Assembly (NCBI GenBank): GCA_963844635.1
Contig: CAWJPD010000009.1
Location: forward strand, 1 to 64,000
DNA: 64,000 bases
Reading direction: 5' to 3'
Source of the DNA: JAJPKK01 sp963844635
GTDB lineage: Bacteria > Pseudomonadota > Alphaproteobacteria > Rhizobiales > Xanthobacteraceae
Shown: piece by piece, positions 19,529 to 28,224 of the stretch
Numbering within the stretch: position 1 is the stretch's first letter
Layout: every line of letters starts with the position of its first letter
The notes under the pieces: generated by a model
The model's database searches: none
What the model was told of the DNA's origin: nothing
The model's input: the letters and a program-made list of their open reading frames with translations, nothing else
Made by a program: the position numbers and the translations under genes

Positions 19529-20286
19529 CACGGCAACTTGTCTCCGACCATCATGGCGCTGACGCCGCCATCGACGAACAGCATGGTCCCGGCAACGAAG
19601 TCGGACTCCTCGGAAACAAGGAAGAGTACCGCGCGCCCCATGTCGCGCGGCACGCCCGGCCGGCCGCACAGGTTGACGACCGGACGGCCCGGGTCGAACT
19701 CCTCCTTGCCGACCGGTGAACCGATCTTGTTCGGCACCACACCGTTCACGCGTATCCGATAGGGCGCGAGCTGGATCGCCATCGAGCGGGTGAGATTGAT
19801 GACGCCGCCCTTGGCGGCAGTGTAGGCAATCGCCCGCGAACGGCCGAGAAACCCCGATGTCGATCCGACATTGACGATCTTGCCGCCGGTTCCTTGCGCC
19901 ACCATCTGCCGCGCGACTTGGCGGCCGACCAGGAATGGTCCGGTCAGGGTCACAGCGATCACCGCGTCCCATTGCTCCTTGGTGATGTCGAGGATGGTCC
20001 TGTTGTCCGAAATCGCGGCATTGTTGACCAGGATGTCGATGCGGCCCCAGCGTGCCGCGACCTGCTCAACCATCGCGGCGACATCGGCTTCGGAGGAGAC
20101 ATCGGCGACGAACACGGCCGCCTCCCCTCCGGCCTTGCCGATCGCGGATGCAACCGTGTCGCCGCGTTCCCTATCCATGTCGACGACCGCGACCTTGGCC
20201 CCTTCGGAGGCCAACATGGTAGCGATGCTCTCGCCGATATTGCGGCCGGCGCCGGTCACGATCGCGACCTGATTGGACAGCTTCAT
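19528..20286 (-). CDS. Short-chain dehydrogenase/reductase (SDR)
   Basis: 252 intact residues. Classical SDR pattern: cofactor motif TGAGRNIG (residues 11-18), D at the end of the second strand (VVDMDRERG, favouring NAD), NNAA (about 88-91), catalytic Ser in NVGSTSG and YTAAKGG (Tyr-x3-Lys). It has a C-terminal stretch NKIGSPVGKEEFDPGRPVV where substrate-loop residues lie. It reduces or oxidises an unknown alcohol/ketone. First gene of the SDR-hyuA-hyuB operon. Its stop overlaps the hyuA start. Confidence 0.92.
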   Translation of the reverse strand: MKLSNQVAIVTGAGRNIGESIATMLASEGAKVAVVDMDRERGDTVASAIGKAGGEAAVFVADVSSEADVAAMVEQVAARWGRIDILVNNAAISDNRTILDITKEQWDAVIAVTLTGPFLVGRQVARQMVAQGTGGKIVNVGSTSGFLGRSRAIAYTAAKGGVINLTRSMAIQLAPYRIRVNGVVPNKIGSPVGKEEFDPGRPVVNLCGRPGVPRDMGRAVLFLVSEESDFVAGTMLFVDGGVSAMMVGDKLP

Positions 20287-20996
20287 CCCAAAAAACCCCG
20301 CGCGGAGTCCCAGCGCCTTGCACGCGCTGCGGCCGGGCCGCCAGCATCACGTCATCATGCGGCATAACATGCAGTGAAAACCAGCCCAAAGGCGCCACGA
20401 AGCGGCTTCGGCGCGAAGGCAGTGCTTGCGCGCGCGCGAACTCAAGCCTTCAATCAGTGGCTGTCATCGCTCGTGTGGCCGCCTGGTTCCTAGGCCGTGC
20501 CTTTCGTCTGCACAGCTTCGAGGCACTTCCTGTCGGCGGGTGCGGGTATTGGCCGGGGGAGACGATTTGGTTGAAATGCGGTTAAATTTTTCTGGGATCG
20601 ATTTGAACCTTCTTAGGCCCCGATCGACTAACTAAACGAAGCTTGCGTGCCCACCCACCCCCCACGCCCCCCATCCCCCATGGGTGGACACCGAGCAAGC
20701 CCCGGCCTTGGCTGGGGCTTTTTCTTTTGGCTTGCCGCCACCCGCGCCGACTTGGACGCCGAGGCCTCTGATAAGTGTCTGAAGCGTTGGCGCCAAAGGA
20801 GAGCGTTGCACCCGCGACTCCGCCAATGGGTGGGCTCGGCCGGCGAGACGGCAGGATATTGCGCGGCGCGGAACCACCGTGCCCACCATCTTCCGCCGGT
20901 GTCGACGATTCTAGAGCGGGATGCCGCGCCCGTCGTGCGAGAGGGCTGAATTATTCGAATGTCGCAGCCTGCCGCTTCGAATCACCATCGCGGGCT
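20287..20996. other. 710-base gap with one terminator-like hairpin
   Basis: No ORF has a recognisable motif. There is a C-rich run near 20651-20680 and a partial copy of the AGAGCGGGATG repeat half at about 20913. A strong hairpin lies at 20697-20728 (listed separately) although no plus-strand gene precedes it, so a small RNA gene is possible. Confidence 0.45.
20697..20728 (+). terminator. Rho-independent-like hairpin followed by T-rich tract
   Basis: The stem AAGCCCC/GGGGCTT with loop GGCCTTGGCT is followed by TTTCTTTT on the plus strand. No annotated plus-strand gene ends here, so it may end an unannotated transcript beginning after about 20590. Confidence 0.6.
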
Positions 20997-21407
20997 TCAA
21001 TCGGTCCGCGCCAAGACCTGATCCAGCTTTGCGAAGAACTGCTGCCAACCGCCTTGAGCGCCCTGATAGGCCTGCTGCTGGTCCGCGCGGAAGCCGGACT
21101 GCTCCATGCGCAGATGCGTTCCCGTGCTCGTGGGCGTCAGAGTCCAGGTGACCACACTTTCGAGACCGTAGGCTGCCCAGCTGTAAGACAGCGCTTTGTT
21201 CGGCTCGATCGCCAGGACCTTGCAGTCGACCCCGCCCCAGTCGGCGCGAAAATTGAATTGGTGGCCTACGACCGGGTGGAAATCGTTCTTCATCAGCCAC
21301 TCCTCGATCAGGTGTGGCTGGGTGAGTGCGCGCCAGATTTTTTCCGGCGGATAAGGCACATCCCGTTCAACAATGACGGAGCGCGTTCCGGTCGATGTTT
21401 CGTTCAC
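20997..21407 (-). CDS. SRPBCC (AHSA1/START-like) family protein
   Basis: 136 residues from GTG 21407, chosen because it overlaps the ArsR stop (GTGA), a coupled arrangement. The AHSA1 pattern is clear: VERDVPYPPEKIWRALTQPH, ADWGGVDCKVLAIEPNKALS, ESVVTWTLTPTSTGTHLRME and GGWQQFFAKLDQVL. These small hydrophobic-pocket proteins are often paired with ArsR regulators. The ligand is unknown. Cytosolic. Confidence 0.9.
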   Translation of the reverse strand: MNETSTGTRSVIVERDVPYPPEKIWRALTQPHLIEEWLMKNDFHPVVGHQFNFRADWGGVDCKVLAIEPNKALSYSWAAYGLESVVTWTLTPTSTGTHLRMEQSGFRADQQQAYQGAQGGWQQFFAKLDQVLARTD

Positions 21408-21730
21408 TGGTCCATCCTTTTCAGCAGGTTTTCGAGGTGGTTGAACCGGCTCTGCCAAAAGCCCGACAGCTCGCTTGTCCAGTCGATCAGAGCGGCGAGC
21501 GCGCCGAGCTGCGCGCTGTAGTGGGTCTGGCGCCCTTCGTGACGGTCGCGGACCAGCCCGGCCCGCTTCAGAAGGCCGAGATGCTTTGACACGGCAGGTT
21601 GCGAGACCCCGGCCTGGGCTGTCAACGCCCGCACGGTCTGTTCTCCTTCTCGGCAGAGGTGCTCGAAGATCGCCCGACGGGTCGGGTCGGCGAGTGATCT
21701 GAAGAGAATGTCAGACGGCTCTCGCTTCAT
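21404..21730 (-). CDS. ArsR-family winged-helix regulator
   Basis: 108 residues from ATG 21730 (MKREPSDILFRSLADPTRRA). The winged HTH is complete (FEHLCREGEQTVRALTAQ, then GVSQPAVSKHLGLLKRAGLV, wing DRHEGRQTHYSA). No cysteine metal site is visible, so it belongs to the non-metal ArsR class that pairs with SRPBCC genes. Translationally coupled to the SRPBCC gene downstream. An AT-rich segment at 21735-21770 with ATCAATAACCTGTTGGTTAT, an imperfect palindrome, could be its own operator. Confidence 0.92.
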   Translation of the reverse strand: MKREPSDILFRSLADPTRRAIFEHLCREGEQTVRALTAQAGVSQPAVSKHLGLLKRAGLVRDRHEGRQTHYSAQLGALAALIDWTSELSGFWQSRFNHLENLLKRMDQ

Positions 21731-21736
21731 GATCAA

Positions 21737-21762
21737 TAACCTGTTGGTTATTGATAAGTTCA
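21737..21762. promoter_or_regulatory. Possible ArsR operator palindrome
   Basis: Just upstream of the ArsR start the sequence CAATAACC TG TTGGTTATTG is an almost perfect inverted repeat (arms CAATAACC and GGTTATTG). Its position over the expected promoter suggests an autoregulatory operator. This is inference from symmetry and position. Confidence 0.5.
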
Positions 21763-21959
21763 ATAGCCGTTTGGAAGTTCTAGTCAAGAGGTAGTTGGGA
21801 GTTCGAACCTTCAAGATGCAGGGCGTGGCGCGTAAACGCGGGGGCCTGGAACAGAAAGGCGGATCGCCCGCAGCGGATTTCGCTTGCGGCCGATCGCGGC
21901 TACATTCTGCTGCGGATCGCGCGGCGACTGGAAACGGACGCCCAGGGACTGGGAGGAAC

Positions 21960-23036
21960 ATGATGGAATTTCTGCACGGCTTTCGGCGGCCCGGCATATC
22001 GCGCCAGGCTCCAGCGCCCAGTCGCATCTCGCGACGCAAGCTGCTCGCCGCGGCGGCCGGCGTCGCGGCGGGCGGCCTCGCGACCGGACAACACGCCACT
22101 GCCCAGGTCGCGACGGCACAGGTCGTGAAGCGGATCGACAAATACGCGCCGGAGCTCGACGCCGTCATTTCCACCGCAGAGCCGATCGTCGAGCTGGGCA
22201 GCGGCTTCGGCGGCAGCGGCAACACCGAGGGGCCGGTCTGGTGGCAAGAGGGCAACTACCTGCTGTTCAGCTCGATCGGCGAGAACCGACGCATCAAATA
22301 TGTGCCGGGCAAAGGCACGAGTGTCGACAAGGAGCCGACCAACGGTGCGAACGGCCTCACCCGCGATCCCCAGGGCCGGCTCGTGATGTGCGAAGGCCTC
22401 ACCCGCCGCGTCACCCGAGAGGAACGCGACGGCAGCATCACCGTGATCGCCAGCAGCTTCCAGGGCTTTCCTCTCAACAAGCCGAACGACGTCGTCGTGA
22501 AGTCCGACGGTGCCGTCTATTTCACCGATCCGTGGAACATCCTGCCGGTCCCAAACCAATGGGACCTGCAGTTCAATGGCGTCTTCCGCGTCTCGCCCGA
22601 TCTCGGCGCCATTACGCTGCTGATCGATCATTTGGTGCTGCCCAACGGGCTTGCCTTTTCGCCGGACGAAAGCGTGCTCTACATCAATAATTCGCGGCGG
22701 CGGCAGATCAGGGCCTTTGACCTCCTTCCCAACGGCACGCTGGCCAAGCAGACCGAACGGGTGTTCGTGCAGTTCAAGGGCGATGAACCGGGTGGTCCCG
22801 ACGGCATGAAGGTCGATACCGCCGGCAACGTTTATTGCGGCGGACCCGGCGGCATCCACATCATGGACCCGAGCGGAAAGACGCTCGGTCGCATCGTCCA
22901 TGGACAACCGCAGACCACCAATCTAGCTTTTGGCGGCGAGGATTGGCGCACGCTCTTCTATACCACCCGCCGAACTTTTGGTTCGGTCCGGGCGAAGATT
23001 CCCGGTGTGCCCGTCCCCGCCGTGAAACGTGCTTAG
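21960..23036 (+). CDS. SMP-30/gluconolactonase-family lactonase, Tat-exported
   Basis: 358 residues from ATG 21960, with GGGAGGAAC just upstream. The N-terminus has a Tat-type signal (SRRKLLAAAAGVAAGG, residues about 22-38). The beta-propeller blocks are recognisable: NTEGPVWWQEGNYLLFSSIG, NGANGLTRDPQGRLVMCEG, NKPNDVVVKSDGAVYFTDP, LPNGLAFSPDESVLYINN and GGPDGMKVDTAGNVYCGG. The conserved Glu, Asn and Asp are ligands of the metal in SMP-30 enzymes, which hydrolyse sugar or other lactones. A second member lies at 40747. The reaction is inferred from the family only. Confidence 0.9.
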   Translation: MMEFLHGFRRPGISRQAPAPSRISRRKLLAAAAGVAAGGLATGQHATAQVATAQVVKRIDKYAPELDAVISTAEPIVELGSGFGGSGNTEGPVWWQEGNYLLFSSIGENRRIKYVPGKGTSVDKEPTNGANGLTRDPQGRLVMCEGLTRRVTREERDGSITVIASSFQGFPLNKPNDVVVKSDGAVYFTDPWNILPVPNQWDLQFNGVFRVSPDLGAITLLIDHLVLPNGLAFSPDESVLYINNSRRRQIRAFDLLPNGTLAKQTERVFVQFKGDEPGGPDGMKVDTAGNVYCGGPGGIHIMDPSGKTLGRIVHGQPQTTNLAFGGEDWRTLFYTTRRTFGSVRAKIPGVPVPAVKRA

Positions 23037-23128
23037 ACGCCTAATGCATTTGGTGGCGTTCGCGTCAAAGTCATCCCAAATCCGCATGTCGGAGGCGGGA
23101 CGAGGATTTCGCATTGTTCGCGAAAATC

Positions 23129-23290
23129 CTTCTCCCCTTGTGGGAGAAGGTGGCGCGCGCAACGCGCCGGATGAGGGGTCGGCATACTCACAGCGGCATC
23201 GAAATCCTAGTTTCACCTGCGTTGCCGCCCCCCCTCACCCGCCTCGCGCCTTTGGCGCTCGGCACCTTCTCCCGCAAGGGGAGAGGGAAT
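23129..23290. repeat. Inverted repeat element of the CTTCTCCCCTTGTGGGAGAAG type
   Basis: The left arm CCTTCTCCCCTTGTGGGAGA is itself a hairpin and pairs with the right arm CACCTTCTCCCGCAAGGGGA near 23269. The centre carries CGCCGGATGAGGG and its complement CCCCTCACCCG. It fills the gap between the lactonase and the MmgE/PrpD gene. Confidence 0.7.
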
Positions 23291-23344
23291 TGCGCTTCAG
23301 CGCTGAAATGCCCAACCAAAATCCTGCCAGCCGATACGCGTGAC

Positions 23345-24721
23345 ATGCCGGTGGAGATCGCTGATTCCACGATCGCCCGCATCGTCGATTATGCGCTGGC
23401 GCTCGATTTCGCGCGCCTGCCGCCTGCCGTCGTGCATGAGTGCAAGCGGCGGCTCATCGACACCTTCGGCTGCGCGATCGCGGGCTTCGACGAAGCGCCG
23501 AGTGGGATTGCGCGTGCGGTGGCGCTACGATCGGCTTCATCTCGCGGCGCGCTTGTTCTCGGCACGCGCTACCGCGCCTTGCCGGAACTGGCCTGTTTCG
23601 CCAATGGCGTGATGGCGCGCTGCCTCGATGGCAATGACTGCTTCCCCGGTGGCGGCGGACATCCGAGCAGCGTCATCCCCGCCGTGTTCGCGGCGGCCGC
23701 GCTGAAAGTCGCCGGGGCGCGCGAGATCATCGCCGCCATCGTGCTTGGCTATGACGTGCATTACCGGCTGTGGAAGGCGTGCAATGCGATCCGCAAGGGC
23801 TTTGACCATGCCCTTTATGCAGGCATCGCCGCGGCCGCCAGCACGGCAAAAGTGCTTCGCCTCGACCGCGTCAGCTTCGGCCATGCGCTGGCGCTCGCGA
23901 TCACCCTAGGCCCACCGCTGGCGGTGACGCGGCGCGGCGAACTGTCGATGTGGAAAGGCTGCGCCGAGGCGCAGGCAGCGCATAACGGGCTTTTCGCCGC
24001 CATTCTGGCCCAGCGCGGAATGGTCGGACCGGCACGTGCCATCAATGGCGCGATGGGGCTCGGTGAGCTGTTCGCACCATTCGAACTTGCGCCTTTCCCG
24101 GGCGAAGACAGCGGGGGCGCCGGGTACGCGATCCTGCGCGCCGATATCAAGCAATATGTCACCGAATACCATTCGCAGGGGCCGCTCGTCGCCGCGCTCA
24201 AGTTGAGGGACGGCATCGACCTCGCCGAGATTACGCGGATCGCTATCGACACCTACGATTTCGCTTATCGTGAGATCGGCTCCGGGCCCGAGAAATGGCG
24301 TCCGGTGAACCGCGAGACGGCCGACCACAGCATACCCTATGTCGTTGCCGCGGCACTTCACGAGGGCAAATTCAGCGACGCAGCGTTCGCCCCCGAGCGC
24401 TTCACCGACCCCGCGGTCCTCGCGATCGCGGACAAGATCACGATCCGCGAAGATGATGCATTCAACCGCGATTTCCCCGACAAGCTGCGTTGTCGCGTCG
24501 AAATCACCACACGAAACGGCGCTGTTCGCAGCGCGAGTCTCGATTATCCGCACGGCCATCATCTCGATCCGCTGACCGATCATGAAGTCGAGGACAAGTT
24601 CCGCGAGCTTGCCGCACGCAAGCTGCCGGGCGAGGCCGTCGAGGCCACACTCGAGGCCCTGTGGAATTTCGAGACGGCACCGCAAGCTGACGCCGTCCTC
24701 GATCTTTTCACCGTCGAATAG
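23345..24721 (+). CDS. MmgE/PrpD-family protein
   Basis: 458 residues from ATG 23345 (MPVEIADSTIARIVDYALAL), which excludes the inverted repeat from the gene. It follows the family layout: an all-helical N-terminal domain (CKRRLIDTFGCAIAGFDEAP, CFANGVMARCLDGND, HPSSVIPAVFAAA, LGYDVHYRLWKA) and a C-terminal domain starting near residue 270 (VTEYHSQGPLVAALKLRD, NRETADHSIPYVVAAAL). Members include 2-methylcitrate dehydratase and itaconate-degrading enzymes. The exact substrate is not decided. Cytosolic, no signal. Confidence 0.93.
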   Translation: MPVEIADSTIARIVDYALALDFARLPPAVVHECKRRLIDTFGCAIAGFDEAPSGIARAVALRSASSRGALVLGTRYRALPELACFANGVMARCLDGNDCFPGGGGHPSSVIPAVFAAAALKVAGAREIIAAIVLGYDVHYRLWKACNAIRKGFDHALYAGIAAAASTAKVLRLDRVSFGHALALAITLGPPLAVTRRGELSMWKGCAEAQAAHNGLFAAILAQRGMVGPARAINGAMGLGELFAPFELAPFPGEDSGGAGYAILRADIKQYVTEYHSQGPLVAALKLRDGIDLAEITRIAIDTYDFAYREIGSGPEKWRPVNRETADHSIPYVVAAALHEGKFSDAAFAPERFTDPAVLAIADKITIREDDAFNRDFPDKLRCRVEITTRNGAVRSASLDYPHGHHLDPLTDHEVEDKFRELAARKLPGEAVEATLEALWNFETAPQADAVLDLFTVE

Positions 24722-24800
24722 GATGGAGCGAAGCTCCGACGTCCTTGAATACAAACGCCCGTTTCGCACGACATGTCGGAAATCCTTGCGAGAACGGCCC

Positions 24801-24948
24801 TAGAGCGGGATGCGTTCAGTGTGAATCGCCTCCCGCTCGATTATGTTCTGCGCACCCGTCGCGGACTGCGCTCGACGACGGATGCGTGTTGATATTGCGC
24901 ATGATCTTGTCCGAAAAGTCTGCAACTTTACGGGATCATGCGCTAGCA
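24801..24948. repeat. Two-hairpin palindromic repeat, copy with middle insert
   Basis: First half AGAGCGGGATGCGTTCAG...CTCCCGCTCG, then an insert with the palindrome CGTCGCGGACTGCGCTCGACGACG, then the second half GCGCATGATCTTGTCCGAAA...GGATCATGCG with the CCGAAAAGT/ACTTTACGG stem. Confidence 0.85.
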
Positions 24949-24995
24949 GCCGCTCGACGGCGGGCGGCGGGGTTTGATAGATTGCCTGTCCCCGA

Positions 24996-25092
24996 GCGGG
25001 ATGCATTCAGCTCGAAACGTCTCCCGCTCGGTTCTGTTTGATTTGCGCATGATCTTTGTCCGAAAAGTCTGCAACTTTTCGGGATCACGCGT
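24996..25092. repeat. Two-hairpin palindromic repeat, plain copy
   Basis: AGCGGGATGCATTCAG...TCTCCCGCTCGG is followed by GCGCATGATC...CCGAAAAGTCTGCAACTTTT CGG...GATCACGCG. It lies directly upstream of the HbpS-like gene, whose ribosome binding site starts right after it. Confidence 0.85.
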
Positions 25093-25107
25093 GAGGAGGA
25101 GGAAACC

Positions 25108-25626
25108 ATGAAACACAGTTCCCGTCGGATACCGCTTGCCGCGATCGTTCCGCTCGCCGCGATCGCTGCGGTCGTCGTTGCCGGCCCGGCCTCGGCTCAG
25201 TCGCTCGTCCGCGAGCAGAAAGTCATCTCCACCGCGGGCGCGCGCGCCCTGGTGGATGCTTGCACGTCCTGGGCCGAGCGCAATCACCTGACCGTCGCGA
25301 TGGCGGTGTTGGATTGGGGCGGAAATGAAATCGAATCCCACGCCATGGAGGGAGCCGCTGCCAACGCCATCGATACCGCGCTGCTGAAGGCGAAGTCGGC
25401 GCTGCGGTGGCGTCAGCCGACCTCCGCGGTAAACGAGATGGTGCGCAGCGGGCGGAACCTGGCGCCCACCTTCATGCGCGATTTCCCGCAACCCGGCGCA
25501 GTGCCGATCAAGGTGGACGGCGATGTGATCGGATCGATGGGAGTTTCCAGCGCCGACGGTGAAAAATGCGCGCAGGCGGCCATCGACGCAGTGTTCAAGG
25601 AAAAAAAGGCCTCGGCCACGCCGTAG
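25108..25626 (+). CDS. GlcG/HbpS-family heme-binding-like secreted protein
   Basis: 172 residues with a Sec signal (RRIPLAAIVPLAAIAAVVVA, cleavage after ASAQ at about 31). The GlcG/HbpS domain follows: GARALVDACTSWAERNHLTV, MAVLDWGGNEIESHAMEGAA, TALLKAKSALRWRQPTS and IGSMGVSSADGEKCAQAAID. HbpS-like proteins bind heme or small ligands outside the cytoplasm. A strong RBS (GAGGAGGAAACC) precedes the ATG. It is followed 133 bases on by a cytochrome c gene, suggesting a shared periplasmic redox role. Confidence 0.88.
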   Translation: MKHSSRRIPLAAIVPLAAIAAVVVAGPASAQSLVREQKVISTAGARALVDACTSWAERNHLTVAMAVLDWGGNEIESHAMEGAAANAIDTALLKAKSALRWRQPTSAVNEMVRSGRNLAPTFMRDFPQPGAVPIKVDGDVIGSMGVSSADGEKCAQAAIDAVFKEKKASATP

Positions 25627-25759
25627 AACTTGATCGCCGGCAGCGCAACCAAAGCGCAAGTCCCTCGTTCAAGCTGCTCGCCGCTCTTTGCGGTGAGCAG
25701 CGTTTTGCCCTGGGCTGGGGCCGTTGCTGCAAACCGACCAAACGATTTTCGGAGCGTCC

Positions 25760-26695
25760 ATGAAAAGCGCCGTCTGCCTCCTGGCCTTGGTTCTCGTACC
25801 CGCCGTCGCGACCGCGGCCGAAAAGCCGGAGTGGGCTTTCCCCGTCACCGAAAAGGATCAGCCGAAGCCGCGCATCGAGGGCACTCGGATACGCACCGTC
25901 CCGGGCAGCCCGGTGACGATCTCGCGTGCCACGGCTGACGATTTTTACAATGCACCGGACTGGCGTCCGGACCTGCATCCGCCGATGCCGAAGGTCGTGC
26001 AGTTTGGCGACAAGGAAAGGCAGGTGCGCGCGTGCGGCTCTTGCCATCTGCCGACCGGCAATGGTCACGACGAGTCTGCCTACGTTGCGGGATTGCCGGT
26101 TCCATACTTCTTGCGCCAGATGGCCGACTGGAAAAGCGGTGAGCGCAAATACGCCGGCATCATGGTCCAGATCGCAAAGGCGGCGACCGACGATGAGCTG
26201 CGCGCCGCTGCCGAATATTTCGCCTCGGTCAAGCCGCGTCCGTGGATCCGGGTGGTGGAGACCGACACGGTACCGAAAAGCTTTGTCGGCCCGGGCAACA
26301 AGCGGCTGGAGTCGGCCTCGGGCGGCAGCGAACCGCTTGGCAACCAGATCATCGAAGTGCCGGAGGACGAGGAAGCGGTGGTCTACCGCGATCCGATTTC
26401 CGGCTTTGTCGCTTACGTGCCGAAGGGGAGCATCGCCAAAGGCGAGGCGCTGGTGACGACCGGCGGCGGGAAGACGATCGCCTGCGGCACCTGTCATGGG
26501 CAGACCTTGCAGGGCCTTGGCGACGTTCCGGCGATTGCCGGCCGTCACCCGAACTACATCGTGCGCCAGCTCTGGAATATCCAGAACGGCGATCGCGGCG
26601 GACCGTCCGCGACGCTGATGAAGCCGGTGGTGGAAAAGCTCAGCAACGACGACATGCTGGCGATTGCTGCCTACGTCGCCTCGCGCGCGCCGTAG
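25760..26695 (+). CDS. Periplasmic diheme cytochrome c
   Basis: 311 residues from ATG 25760 (MKSAVCLLALVLVPAVATAA, Sec signal to about 20). Two heme c sites: CGSCH (residues about 91-95) and CGTCH (about 246-250), each in a cytochrome-c-like domain with a later Met candidate. The second domain is introduced by SGFVAYVPKGSIAKGEALV. The layout is the same as in the convergent protein at 26985-28007, its paralogue. Electron transfer with a periplasmic dehydrogenase is inferred. Confidence 0.92.
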   Translation: MKSAVCLLALVLVPAVATAAEKPEWAFPVTEKDQPKPRIEGTRIRTVPGSPVTISRATADDFYNAPDWRPDLHPPMPKVVQFGDKERQVRACGSCHLPTGNGHDESAYVAGLPVPYFLRQMADWKSGERKYAGIMVQIAKAATDDELRAAAEYFASVKPRPWIRVVETDTVPKSFVGPGNKRLESASGGSEPLGNQIIEVPEDEEAVVYRDPISGFVAYVPKGSIAKGEALVTTGGGKTIACGTCHGQTLQGLGDVPAIAGRHPNYIVRQLWNIQNGDRGGPSATLMKPVVEKLSNDDMLAIAAYVASRAP

Positions 26696-26906
26696 CAAGC
26701 GGATTCAGATCATACCGAAGCGCCGTGCGTAGGGTGGGCAAAATCGCGCGCCGTCACCCATCCAACGGTTCGACTCTCAGGGCGATTTTGCCCACGCGGT
26801 CGGCCAATTTCATAGCCCGACAGCGTTGGCAACACGCCTGCCTATTGTGCCAGCGGTATGGCTCGTGTGGGCGCGTTGTCTACCTTACGGTCGATGCCGT
26901 TGAACG

Positions 26907-26936
26907 AAGAACGGCGACTTTCGTCGCCGTTCTTTA
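26907..26936. terminator. Perfect 12-bp hairpin between convergent cytochrome genes
   Basis: AAGAACGGCGAC, loop TTTC, GTCGCCGTTCTT, then TAAAG. The stem is perfect and lies between two convergent genes, so it could end transcripts from both sides. The T tract is short. Confidence 0.65.
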
Positions 26937-26984
26937 AAGAGCAAATCGGGGGCATCGGTCGGATGCCCCACGATCGGTGAAGGC

Positions 26985-28007
26985 TTACGGTGTCAGCGAC
27001 CCGATATACGCAACCGCGTTCAGGATGTCGCTGGAGTCGAGCTTGCTGACCACGGGGGCCATCAGCGGCGTCCAATTTCCGGTACGGTTGCCGTGCTGCA
27101 TGTCATAGAGCTGCCGGGCAAGATAGCTCGGCGAGCGACCCGCGATCGAGGGCACCGGCCCGAGCCCGCGCAGGTCGGGGCCATGGCACGCCGTGCAGGC
27201 CGTCACCTTGCCATCGCCGGTCGTGACCAATTGCTCGCCCTTCTTGATGCTGCCGGGCGGAACATAGGCGATGAAGCCGGAGTGGTCGTCGCGCAGGAAT
27301 TCGGAGGCCCGCGTATTGACCGGGGTTTCGATGATGCGGTCGCCGATCGGCTCGGTACCGGCCTGCTCGCCTTCGAGTGTCAGGAACAAACCGGCCTGCG
27401 GCCGCGTCTTCGGCACCGTCTCGCTCTCGACCACCTTCACCCACGGCTTGAAGCTGATGGAGGAGAAATATTTGGCGGCTTCCTTGATCTCGTCTTCGCT
27501 CATGTTCTTGGCGAAGCCGGCCATCGCATTGGTATTGTTCTTGCGCGGATCGGAGGACTTCCTGGCGCCGTTCTTGAAGTCGTGGAGCTGTTCGACGATG
27601 TAGTCGTAAGACAGGCCGGCAACGTTGGCGTTTTCAGGCCGCCCGAAGCCGTTCGGGTAATGGCACAGACTGCAGGCAAAGACGGGCGGCTTCGCGTCTT
27701 CCTTGCCGTGAGCAACAATGTTCGGCATCTGCCCATGGTCCTGCGGGAACCAATCCCCCGGACCGAACCGATTTGCAACCTGGGCTCGCGTGAAATGGAG
27801 GTCGGACCCCGGCACGCTGAGCTCGGTGGTGTTGTCGGGCGCGGGCGCCTGAGCGGCAGGCGCAGCCGGAGGTGGCGGCGTTGCCGGCGGCGGCGTTGTG
27901 AAGCCATAAGCCCAAGTCGGCGGAGCGTCGGCAGCTTGCACCGCGGCAAGGCCTGCCGCAGTTCCGATCGCCACCGCGGCGGTGGTCAGGAGCAACCTTG
28001 TCATCAT
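26985..28007 (-). CDS. Periplasmic diheme cytochrome c, paralogue of the 25760 gene
   Basis: 340 residues from ATG 28007, behind AAGGGGGAAATG. It has a Sec signal (MMTRLLLTTAAVAIGTAAGL...VQA), then a Pro/Ala-rich linker (TPPPATPPPPAAPAAQAPAP) not present in the paralogue. Heme sites are CSLCH and CTACH. Shared blocks with the plus-strand gene include SGFIAYVPPGSIKKGEQLVT and a PSIAGRSPSYLARQLYDMQ-like stretch. Probably a periplasmic electron carrier. The linker may let it reach a membrane or enzyme partner. Confidence 0.92.
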   Translation of the reverse strand: MMTRLLLTTAAVAIGTAAGLAAVQAADAPPTWAYGFTTPPPATPPPPAAPAAQAPAPDNTTELSVPGSDLHFTRAQVANRFGPGDWFPQDHGQMPNIVAHGKEDAKPPVFACSLCHYPNGFGRPENANVAGLSYDYIVEQLHDFKNGARKSSDPRKNNTNAMAGFAKNMSEDEIKEAAKYFSSISFKPWVKVVESETVPKTRPQAGLFLTLEGEQAGTEPIGDRIIETPVNTRASEFLRDDHSGFIAYVPPGSIKKGEQLVTTGDGKVTACTACHGPDLRGLGPVPSIAGRSPSYLARQLYDMQHGNRTGNWTPLMAPVVSKLDSSDILNAVAYIGSLTP

Positions 28008-28224
28008 TTCCCCCTTATGTTTTGGGATCTGGTTGTGAACGGACCTTAGAAATTCGCAACGCATGCCGTCGGGTAGCCGTGACGGCTTGCCGCACTGGAC
28101 ATTGCAATAATTCTAAGTCCCGGGCAAGCCCGCGCGCTACCCGAATCGGGCGGGCACCAAGCACATCGTTCCGGGACACAGTCCGTGATGGATCGGCCGC
28201 GGATGCCGCAACGAGGTAATCGCA

